DNA of 64,000 nt from Siphonodentalium dalli (lineage: Eukaryota; Mollusca; Scaphopoda; Gadilida; Siphonodentaliidae), in contig CP136061.1 of NCBI GenBank assembly GCA_032622095.1, positions 38,697,797-38,761,796 on the forward strand. The letters run 5' to 3'. A program made the position numbers and the translations under genes. Shown here piece by piece: positions 49,201-61,331 of this stretch. The notes beneath the pieces were generated by a model. That model was not told where the DNA came from and did not search any database. It saw only the letters and a program-made list of their open reading frames with translations. Position 1 is the stretch's first letter; each line of letters begins with the position of its first letter.

Positions 49201-52200
49201 GGTCTTTCTGTTCAGAGTATGTCCGTGTGTAAGGCAAATAGACAGCCGAGAGCAAATGTCCAATTAGCCCGATACGCTATGCGACATATAAGGCTGGATT
49301 CGTCGTCTCCAGTTTAAACCGGTTCAACTTCTAGGTTTAACCACAACTTGACAGCTAAACCATACTTAAACTCGACTCCACAGGTATAAGTAACGCACTC
49401 GTCATCTCTGGTTTACGCATGATACAGGCAATCCGTGGTTGAGCACAAGTGTATCTACATTGTCGAGTTAAACAATTGTTCATTCGTAAAACGGACCGCC
49501 AAGTGCAATCAATCGACAGCGAAAATCGTTAATACTATAATAAACTTTTTTCTGACATACCGTAATATGTTCATAGCATATTACAAATTATAGTGATATA
49601 TAAATACATGTCATTATATGTAGATGAAGAGTCAGCACATGCAATTGCTAAATTAGGTATGCAATAGATTATTCCAGTTTCTGATTATTTGAGAGGTAAA
49701 TTCCAAATCAGATTTATAAATTGATGATATAATACAATTGGAACTGTCTGCTATTCTCGATATAATATTGTGCACAATGCATGCTTGCGCTTTAACATCA
49801 ACATAGATCCCACTTGCACTGCACGATCTATCGTATTTCATTAATCTGGTAGGCATTGTTGTAGCAGACCGATAAACTTATTCATATTCTGTTTAGTATA
49901 ATTCGTCTATAGATGAGCGCAGTAAAGTGGATAGACAACACTTTGTAATAGGAACACTAGTGGTGGTGAACATCTAGCGAATTTACGCATTACATTGTTA
50001 GCACGCACACAGAGGGCCATGTGTTGTCGCTGTATATCGTCATTGTCATTGTCAGACAATTCGCTGGTTGAAATGTATCCGAGATATTTACAAGAGGGGC
50101 CGAACTTGATCTCACCTCCAGACAAAACTACCCTACAGCAATATCATAGTGACACGCGCTGCAGTTGAGTTGCATACACCTGCCACTGGACGTGACTTGT
50201 ATCGTGGTGTTATGAGTGTCATGTCATTGCTGTCCTATGTCCATATTTGTTCGTCTGTCAACACATTTAGCCCACATCGTGTCTACTCTCTTTACATACC
50301 TTATTCGTATTTAATTTCGCGCATTAATATTATTCGCGCACCCATCGGTGCGTGAATTAATAACCGAGCGAAAAATAGTCCGCACGTACGTCTCATAAGT
50401 GTATACCTAACAACAGGAAACATCGGATACATCATATATAGAGGATATGAAATGAGTGTTTAATTTCTCTCATATGATATTTATGAAACGAGTCTAAGAA
50501 TTTTCAGTTTTCTCGAGCCGGAGGCTCGAGAAAACTGAAAATTCTTAGACTCGTTTCATAAATATCATATGAGAGAAACACGAATTACATATTCTATTAT
50601 ATTCTATTACACCTATAGATTGATTATGATGTCCAAAACGCACACAAATCACTAAATAGCTATATGACATCGGCAGCAAAAGGTTAATGTGACGTCACTT
50701 CATTGCACCGGAAGCCCAATTACACCTGGTGAACTAGCAGAAATAATATGTACGCGAAGATATAGTGCGCTATTCTGTTCTCAGTTTGTGACATTATATC
50801 GTATGTTTATTAGATAAATACGAATTACATATTCTATTTATCGTATAAAAATGTCCAAAACTATATATTTCAAGATTATAATTGCGAAAAATTCGGCGTT
50901 GATTCGTGTATTTGACGCGCACGAATTTGACCTGCATTTAGTCTCGCCCCCCGGCTGCCATTTATGACATAGTAAACAACGTAAATAATGATTGAGTCAT
51001 ATGATAAATCATTTTATTTACATGCACGATTACGATTGAGTCATATGATAAATCATTTTATTTACATGCACGATTACGCACATAAGTAGTATAAAACGCA
51101 GTATGTCACGTGTAAATATATGCTGTGTCATTTCATCACCTGCAATGTTGCGTATACCCATATATATACAGGGCACATTTAATATGTATATGTCTAAATA
51201 AATAATTAATTAATACATAAATAACCACATCTTTCTTTCAAGCAACACTTGGACAATCGAAGAAGTAACTACTTATACGGACAGTGCATGCTTAGGCAAA
51301 TTCGAAGCCATGTGTAGTTTGTTATGGGTGAATATATAACTGTACGTACCCGGTTGAGTCGTAGAAGCTGTCGTTGCTGGACTGATGGCGATCGTTGTAC
51401 TCGAACTAGGTTCTGTGAAGAAAAACACTAATCAAGTGCATACATGTATAGAGAGGTCGGTATATGAGATAATACATGTATACCCACCTATACTACACAC
51501 CAATCTATTATATATACCTATTTTAGCATTATATATACCTATTTAAGTATTGACTTTATGAAACCCATATGCATGTGTTGTGTACAAAACTGATATAAGT
51601 GGAGGTGATCGGAATCAATTGCATAGACAGTAAAAATCATGCCACACATGCGCTATCGATTAGATGATTCGTGGTAAATAACTCATTAATTATGATATTC
51701 AAGCAGTTATTTTGTAGAAGTATAAATACCTAGATTTCATCTTATATGAGAGTATCATTCTAAATATTCCTTTCCTAGTCTATAACTTAACCTATCGTAC
51801 GAATTAGTCGCGAAGAGTTCATCCGAGATCGGCGTCTATACTGGGGGGTTGTGATTTATCAACCATGGACATATGATCGAGATTTCCGGTCAGCAAAGCA
51901 AGCAACTATTCATATGATACAACATCGTAGATTATCTCCTACAAGACTGCCATTTCATCACCTCACATGTAATGTTGCGTATACACATATATATCTACAA
52001 GGCACATTTAATATGCATATTTCTAAATAAATAAATAATAAATAAGTAAACAGATCTTTCTCTCAAGCAACACTTGGACAATCGAAAAAGTAACTATACG
52101 GGCAGTGCACGATTAAGCACATTCGAAGCCATGTGTAGTATGTTATGAGTAAATATATAACTGTACGTACCCGGTTGAGTCGTAGAAGCTGGACTGATGG

Positions 52201-55150
52201 CGATCGTTCTACTCGAAATATGTCCTGTGAAGAAAAACACTGATCGCGTACATACATGTAGATCTGTATATGAGATAATACATGTATTTCCACCTATATT
52301 ACAGACCAATCTATTAAATATACCCATTTTAGCATTATATATACATATTTAACTACTGACTGTATGCAACCCATATGCATGTGTTGTGTACAAAACTGAT
52401 ATAAGTGGAGGTTATCGGAATCAATTACATAGACAGTAAAAATCATGCCACACATGCGCTATCGATTAGATGATTCGTGGTAAATAACTCATTAATTATG
52501 ATATTCAAGCAGTTATTTTGTAGAAGTATAAATACCTAGATTTCATCTTATATGAGAGTATCATTCTAAATATTCCTTTCCTAGTCTATAACTTAACCTA
52601 TCGTACGAATTAGTCGCGAAGAGTTCATCCGAGATCGGCGTCTATACTGAGGGGTTGTGATTTATCAACCATGGACATATGATCGAGATTTCCAAAAACC
52701 AAAAACCAAAAACCAAAAACCAAAAACAGATTATGATAGTTATAGAGCAATCACATTGATGCCTGTACTTTACAAAATACTTGAAAAAATAATCCAGACT
52801 CGATTAGAGCGATATACACCATACTTACTCGAAGTTAACCCATTGCAGCACGGATTCCAAAAAGGAATAAGTGCAAACATGACCTCCTACTTGATGAGAG
52901 AATGCATTTCATACGTATCCGAAAGCAAACAAAATTTGTATTCGTGTTTCCTCGATGTGTGGAAGGCCTTTGACACCGTCTGGGTAAATGGTCTATTGTA
53001 CAAACTTTACGAACGCGGGGTACAGGGACATTTGTTCACATTATTATACAACCTTTTGACAAATGTATCATGTTCAGTTCGATACCAACATACTTCATCT
53101 CAGTGGTTTAAAGTATTACAGGGAGCTAGACAAGGAAGTATATTATCGCCATTTTACTATATGATTTACGTAGACGAATTGATCAATCAATTAGCCAGCT
53201 CAGGATATGGACTACAAATGTTGGGCATAAATTGCACCAGCCCTACACACGCGGACGATATGGTGTTATTGTCCCTCAGTAAAAAGGGATTACAAAAACT
53301 TTGTGAAATATGCGTTTCTTACAGTAACACATGGAGGTACAGATATAACCCCAATAAATGTTGTATAATTGTTTTTAATGAGACAAAAGCGAATTATACT
53401 CGTCAAAATCGCACATGGAATCTAGGGGAATCGCAGATCAGGGAGGATACGCGAACAACTCATCTGGGGATACCACTCGATAAATACGATTTCAACGGTG
53501 CCTTTGTTGAAAATATTTGCGAAAAAACTAGAAGTACATTTATGATGCTCACAAATGCTGGTATTCATCCGGGTGGTATAACTCCAAAGAGTTGTTCGAT
53601 TATCTACTCGTCTGTGGTACTTCCGAGGGGATTGTACGGTTCTGAATTACTTTGGAATTTGTGCCAGAATAACCGTGATCGTCTAGAAAGAACACACCGA
53701 TTTTGCGTTAAATTTTTCCAGGGTCTACATACACGCACAAAGACAGAAATAGCCCTTGGGTTAGTCGGTCTGCCTCCACTCATGTCTTTAATCGATAAAC
53801 GCAAACTATCATTCTTTGGCTCGCTGTGTAATCTGTCGCAAAACAAAACTGTCAAATCTATTTTCTTAACCCGTTTGTATCAATATGTCGTGGGGTGCTC
53901 AGAGATAAGTGATAAAAATTTCATAGCTGACATGATTACAACACTCCAGAAATATAACATGGTCGACTACCTGATGACTTTTATTGATTTACACAAATTC
54001 CCGAACAAACTAACATGGAAAAATATATTGAGAGACAAATGGAAAATCGGGTGTTCTGAAGAGTGGACAGCAATTATAAATGGCGACAATAGACTTGCTC
54101 GTTTCGCTGCCATACAACAAGAATTAACCATGTCTCATCTTTGGGGAAAATGTCGATGCTTCCCAAAATATAAATCATCGTACACGCTTGTTGCTCGCCT
54201 TATGGCTATGTTACCTGGTGAGAAACAGGTATGTCCTCTCTGCAGTCGCGAACACAGCGACGTTGTTAAACATACCATATGTGAATGCACGTCAATAACA
54301 TCGGAGAGGAACCTTGTGGAATTCGACATTTTGAACAACTTTGATATCGAATTCTACCTAAAATTCGATAAACTGAGTCCAGAATCTAAAACTCGACTTT
54401 TTCTTTCTGGATTATCAGATTTTATGACGATTCCACTGGAATATACGGAAGACCCAATTAATTTTTTTGTTAAAAAGTCCGCTGATCTATGGAAACGCTA
54501 TGTTGACTTAATAATATTATCTGAGAATGCAACGAATTAAGCGACATTATCAGCTCCAGCACGTCAGTGAAGGTTGACATATTCAATATACAACTAAAGG
54601 AAATATACATGCATACATGTATTATAACAGCTATGTTCGGGTGGGCGTTATTCGCAAATACCACACACTTATGGCACCAAATGGTCGCAAAACATTGAGG
54701 TTGTTTTCGGCGATACATTTACCCGATAATGCTTGGATTACATTTACATCGACAATCATTTTATGTATATGTGCATGTAGATCATGCATTATAGGTTCGT
54801 GTAAGCTCACATGGTGCATACATGTGTATGTAATCGATCATGACCGTGCCAATGTTCTACTTGCATTGTATCCCTAACATACTTGTGTAAATTTCCGAAT
54901 CTGATTATGTATGTCTTACATTTTGCTGCACTCCGATTGGAGATGTCATGAACTTATATTGACATCTTGGCCTAATCTGTGCTAGACCGGAGTAGCATCC
55001 ATGCATGGTGTGTAGTAATACTCGATAGTTGTGTGATTGTATGTGGGCTAAGGTGTGTGTGCGAGATATATATATATATATGTATATGTGTGTAAATGTG
55101 TATGCGTGTATGTGTGTATATATATATATGTATATGTATGTACATGTGTG

Positions 55151-55212
<62 letters not shown>

Positions 55213-58200
55213 GTATGTATGGGTATATGTATATGTATGTGGGGATATATATATGTGTGTATGTATATGTATGAGTATGAGTATGTATGTATGTATATAT
55301 ATATATATATATATAATAGATGTATATGTATATACATATAGAGGGAGGGAGAGAGAGAGAGAGATGTCAGGCACGCTTTGAAATAAGAATTGTTCGATTT
55401 ACAATATTGCTATATTTTTATCATTTCATTGTGAATAAATAATATATGGCGCTATGTCCTATGTGCTTATATTGCCATTTTTTTGTTGATATATTTGTTT
55501 TTGTGTGAATTAATTGTATTGTATCAATGATCTCCCATGAGGAGGAAATAAAGATATATATATATATATATATAATAAACTTTTTTTCTGAAATACCGTA
55601 ATATGTTCATAGCATATTACAAATTATAGTGATATATAAATACATGTCATTATATGTAGATGAAGAGTCAGCACATGCAATTGCTAAATTAGGTATGCAA
55701 TAGATTATTCCAGTTTCTGATTATTTGAGAGGTAAATTCCAAATCAGATTTATAAATTGATGATATAATACAATTGGAACTGTCTGCTATTCTCGATATA
55801 ATATTGTGCACAATGCATGCTTGCGCTTTAACATCAACATATATCCCACTTGCACTGCACGATCTATCGTATTTCATTAATCTGGTAGGCATTGTTGTAG
55901 CAGACCGATAAACTTATTCATATTCTGTTTAGTATAATTCGTCTATAGATGAGCGCAGTAAAGTGGATAGACAACACTTTGTAATAGGAACACTAGTGGT
56001 GGTGAACATCTAGCGAATTTACGCATTACATTGTTAGCACGCACACAGAGGGCCATGTGTTGTCGCTGTATATCGTCATTGTCATTGTCAATTCGCTGGT
56101 TGAAATGTATCCGAGATATTTACAAGAGGGGCCGAACTTGATCTCACCTCCAGACAAAACTACCCTACAGCAATATCATAGTGACACGCGCTGCAGTTGA
56201 GTTGCATACACCTGCCACTGGACGTGACTTGTATCGTGGTGTTATGAGTGTCATGTCATTGCTGTCCTATGTCCATATTTGTTCGTCTGTCAACACATTT
56301 AGCCCACATCGTGTCTACTCTCTTTACATACCTTATTCGTATTTAATTTCGCGCATTAATATTATTCGCGCACCCATCGGTGCGTGAATTAATAACCGAG
56401 CGAAAAATAGTCCGCACGTACGTCTCATAAGTGTATACCTAACAACAGGAAACATCGGATACATCATATATAGAGGATATGAAATGAGTGTTTAATTTCT
56501 CTCATATGATATTTATGAAACGAGTCTAAGAATTTTCAGTTTTCTCGAGCCGGAGGCTCGAGAAAACTGAAAATTCTTAGACTCGTTTCATAAATATCAT
56601 ATGAGAGAAACACGAATTACATATTCTATTCTATTCTATTACACCTATAGATTGATTATGATGTCCAAAACGCACACAAATCACTAAATAGCTATATGAC
56701 ATCGGCAGCAAAAGGTTAATGTGACGTCACTTCATTGCACCGGAAGCCCAATTACACCTGGTGAACTAGCAGAAATAATATGTACGCGAAGATATAGTGC
56801 GCTATTCTGTTCTCAGTTTGTGACATTATATCGTATGTTTATTAGATAAATACGAATTACATATTCTATTTATCGTATAAAAATGTCCAAAACTATATAT
56901 TTCAAGATTATAATTGCGAAAAATTCGGCATCGCGTTGATTCGTGTATTTGACGCGCACGAATTTGACCTGCATTTAGTCTCGCCCCCCGGCTGCCATTT
57001 ATGACATAGTAAACAACGTAAATAATGATTGAGTCATATGATAAATCATTTTATTTACATGCACGATTACGATTGAGTCATATGATAAATCATTTTATTT
57101 ACATGCACGATTACGCACATAAGTAGTATAAAACGCAGTATGTCACGTGTAAATATATGCTGTGTCATTTCATCACCTGCAATGTTGCGTATACCCATAT
57201 ATATACAGGGCACATTTAATATGTATATGTCTAAATAAATAATTAATTAATACATAAATAACCACATCTTTCTTTCAAGCAACACTTGGACAATCGAAGA
57301 AGTAACTACTTATACGGACAGTGCATGCTTAGGCAAATTCGAAGCCATGTGTAGTTTGTTATGGGTGAATATATAACTGTACGTACCCGGTTGAGTCGTA
57401 GAAGCTGTCGTTGCTGGACTGATGGCGATCGTTGTACTCGAACTAGGTTCTGTGAAGAAAAACACTAATCAAGTGCATACATGTATAGAGAGGTCGGTAT
57501 ATGAGATAATACATGTATACCCACCTATACTACACACCAATCTATTATATATACCTATTTTAGCATTATATATACCTATTTAAGTATTGACTTTATGAAA
57601 CCCATATGCATGTGTTGTGTACAAAACTGATATAAGTGGAGGTTATCGGAATCAATTACATAGACAGTAAAAATCATGCCACACATGCGCTATCGATTAG
57701 ATGATTCGTGGTAAATAACTCATTAATTATGATATTCAAGCAGTTATTTTGTAGAAGTATAAATACCTAGATTTCATCTTATATGAGAGTATCATTCTAA
57801 ATATTCCTTTCCTAGTCTATAACTTAACCTATCGTACGAATTAGTCGCGAAGAGTTCATCCGAGATCGGCGTCTATACTGAGGGGTTGTGATTTATCAAC
57901 ATGGACATATGATCGAGATTTCCGGTCAGCAAAGCAAGCAACTATTCATATGATACAACATCGTAGATTATCTCCTACAAGACTGCCATTTCATCACCTC
58001 ACATGTAATGTTGCGTATACACATATATATCTACAAGGCACATTTAATATGCATATTTCTAAATAAATAAATAATAAATAAGTAAACAGATCTTTCTCTC
58101 AAGCAACACTTGGACAATCGAAGAAGTAACTATACGGGCAGTGCACGATTAAGCACACTCGAAGCCATGTGTAGTTTGTTATGAGTGAATATATAACTGT

Positions 58201-61200
58201 ACGTACCCGGTTGAGTCGTTGCTGGACTGATGGCGATCGTTGAACTCGAACTAAGTTCTGTGAAGAAAAACACTAATCAAGTGCATACATGTATAGAGAG
58301 GTCGGTATATGATATAATACATGTATACCCACCTATACTACACACCAATCTATTATATATACCTATTTTAGCATTATATATACCTATTTAAGTATTGACT
58401 TTATGAAACCCATATGCATGTGTTGTGTACAAAACTGATATAAGTGGAGGTGATCGGAATCAATTGCATAGACAGTAAAAATCATGCCACACATGCGCTA
58501 TCGATTAGATGATTCGTGGTAAATAACTCATTAATTATGATATTCAAGCAGTTATTTTGTAGAAGTATAAATACCTAGATTCCATCTTATATGAGAGTAT
58601 CATTCTAAATATTCCTTTCCTAGTCTATAACTTAACCTATCGTACGAATTAGTCGCGAAGAGTTCATCCGAGATCGGCGTCTATACTGAGGGGTTGTGAT
58701 TTATCAACCATGGACATATGATCGAGATTTCCGGTCAGCAAAGCAAGCAACTATTCATATGATACAACATCGTAGATTATCTCATACAAGACTGCCATTT
58801 CATCACCTCACATGTAATGTTGCGTATACACATATATATCTACAAGGCACATTTAATATGCATATTTCTAAATAAATAAATAATAAATAAGTAAACAGAT
58901 CTTTCTCTCAAGCAACACTTGGACAATCGAAGAAGTAACTATACGGGCAGTGCACGATTAAGCACATTCGAAGCCATGTGTAGTATGTTATGAGTAAATA
59001 TATAACTGTACGTACCCGGTTGAGTCGTAGAAGCTGGACTGATGGCGATCGTTCTACTCGAAATATGTCCTGTGAAGAAAAACACTGATCGCGTACATAC
59101 ATGTAGATCTGTATATGAGATAATACATGTATTTCCACCTATATTACAGACCAATCTATTAAATATACCCATTTTAGCATTATATATACATATTTAACTA
59201 CTGACTGTATGCAACCCATATGCATGTGTTGTGTACAAAACTGATATAAGTGGAGGTTATCGGAATCAATTACATAGACAGTAAAAATCATGCCACACAT
59301 GCGCTATCGATTAGATGATTCGTGGTAAATAACTCATTAATTATGATATTCAAGCTGTTATTTTGTAGAAGTATAAATACCTAGATTTCATCTTATATGA
59401 GAGTATCATTCTAAATATTCCTTTCCTAGTCTATAACTTAACCTATCGTACGAATTAGTCGCGAAGAGTTCATCCGAGATCGGCGTCTATACTGAGGGGT
59501 TGTGATTTATCAACCATGGACATATGATCGAGATTTCCGGTCAGCAAAGCAAGCAACTATTCATATGATACAACATCGTAGATTATCTCATACAAGACTG
59601 CCATTTCATCACCTCACATGTAATGTTGCGTATACACATATATATCTACAAGGCACATTTAATATGCATATTTCTAAATAAATAAATAATAAATAAGTAA
59701 ACAGATCTTTCTCTCAAGCAACACTTGGACAATCGAAGAAGTAACTATACGGGCAGTGCACGATTAAGCACACTCGAAGCCATGTGTAGTTTGTTATGGG
59801 TGAATATATAACTGTACGTACCCGGTTGAGTCGTTGCTGGACTGATGGCGATCGTTGTACTCGAACTAGGTTCTGTGAAGAAAAACACTAATCAAGTGCA
59901 TACATGTATAGAGAGGTCGGTATATGAGATAATACATGTATACCCACCTATACTACACACCAATCTATTATATATACCTATTTTAGCATTATATATACCT
60001 ATTTAAGTATTGACTTTATGAAACCCATATGCATGTGTTGTGTACAAAACTGATATAAGTGGAGGTGATCGGAATCAATTGCATAGACAGTAAAAATCAT
60101 GCCACACATGCGCTATCGATTAGATGATTCGTGGTAAATAACTCATTAATTATGATATTCAAGCAGTTATTTTGTAGAAGTATAAATACCTAGATTCCAT
60201 CTTATATGAGAGTATCATTCTAAATATTCCTTTCCTAGTCTATAACTTAACCTATCGTACGAATTAGTCGCGAAGAGTTCATCCGAGATCGGCGTCTATA
60301 CTGAGGGGTTGTGATTTATCAACCATGGACATATGATCGAGATTTCCGGTCAGCAAAGCAAGCAACTATTCATATGATACAACATCGTAGATTATCTCCT
60401 ACAAGACTGCCATTTCATCACCTCACATGTAATGTTGCGTATACACATATATATCTACAAGGCACATTTAATATGCATATTTCTAAATAAATAAATAATA
60501 AATCAATAAACAGATCTTTCTCTCAAGCAACACTTGGACAATCGAAAAAGTAACTATACGGGCAGTGCACGATTAAGCACATTCGAAGCCATGTGTAGTA
60601 TGTTATGAGTAAATATATAACTGTACGTACCCGGTTGAGTCGTAGAAGCTGGACTGATGGCGATCGTTCTACTCGAAATATGTCCTGTGAAGAAAAACAC
60701 TGATCGCGTACATACATGTAGATCTGTATATGAGATAATACATGTATTTCCACCTATATTACAGACCAATCTATTAAATATACCCATTTTAGCATTATAT
60801 ATACATATTTAACTACTGACTGTATGCAACCCATATGCATGTATTGTGTACAAACTGATATAAGTGGAGGTGGTCGCAATCAATTGCAAAGGCAGTACAA
60901 ATCATGCCACACATGCGCTATCGATTAGATGATTCGTGGTAAATAACTCATTAATTATGATATTCAAGCAGTTATTTTGTAGAAGTATAAACACCTAGAT
61001 TTCATATTATATGAGAGTATCATTCTAAATATCGCTTTCCTGGTCTATAACTCAGCCTACCGTTCGAACTAGTCGTGAATAGTTCATCCGAGATCGGCGT
61101 CTATACTGACGGGTTGTAATTTATCTATCAAGGACATACATGTATAATCGAGTTTTCCGGTCAGCAGAGCAAGCAGCTATTCATCTGATACAACGTCGAA

Positions 61201-61299
61201 CATTATCTCATACAAGACTGCCATTTCATAACATCACATGTAGTGTTGCCACAGTTGCGTATACACATATCTATTATATATTTTGGAAGAGCTGTGTGT

Positions 61300-61331
<32 letters not shown>

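Larger units (their letters stand above)
49536..51128. repeat. segmental duplication, copy 1
   Basis: Matches 55571-57165 almost base for base, with only a few substitutions and small indels (a 4-base deletion near 56090 and a 5-base insertion near 56930 in the second copy). It includes a LINE fragment, the 115-nt palindrome and a doubled 45-bp unit (50988-51078). The likeness continues into the cassette array. It could be a true duplication or unmerged haplotypes in the assembly. Confidence 0.9.
51129..52693 (-). repeat. mini-exon cassette array, left part (type a, then truncated type b)
   Basis: Unit 1 (51129-51950, type a) and unit 2 (51951-52693, type b) of the 0.81-kb cassette. Each holds one mini-exon with its intron sequence. 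Unit 2 stops at GAGATTTCC, where a truncated LINE begins. Confidence 0.9.
52694..55570 (+). mobile_element. 5'-truncated LINE
   Basis: Inserted in cassette unit 2 after GAGATTTCC. The 5' junction is about five copies of CCAAAAA (52692-52728) that match neither the cassette nor coding LINE sequence, probably made during insertion. An RT-bearing ORF runs to 54540, then a 1-kb 3' region with a long TA/TG microsatellite and AAATAAAGATATATATA at the end. No endonuclease domain remains. It is antisense to the lectin gene, within an intron. Confidence 0.85.
55571..57165. repeat. segmental duplication, copy 2
   Basis: Second copy of 49536-51128, joined to the LINE end at a TA microsatellite (55555-55575). 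It holds the same palindrome and LINE fragment. Differences from copy 1 are few. Confidence 0.9.

Noticed and set aside
52063-52327. Repeated minus-strand ORFs of 76 and 77 codons (also at 58908-59172 and 60523-60787)
   Set aside because: They are unspliced read-through of the type b cassette: the real coding part is the 54-nt mini-exon within them, flanked by splice sites.
52657-52728. N-terminal 24 residues of the LINE frame as LINE protein
   Set aside because: They come from cassette sequence and the CCAAAAA junction repeat, fused by chance to the LINE frame.
54972-55381. Tyr/Ile/Val-rich frames of about 100 codons on both strands
   Set aside because: Produced by the TA/TG microsatellite in several phases at once.
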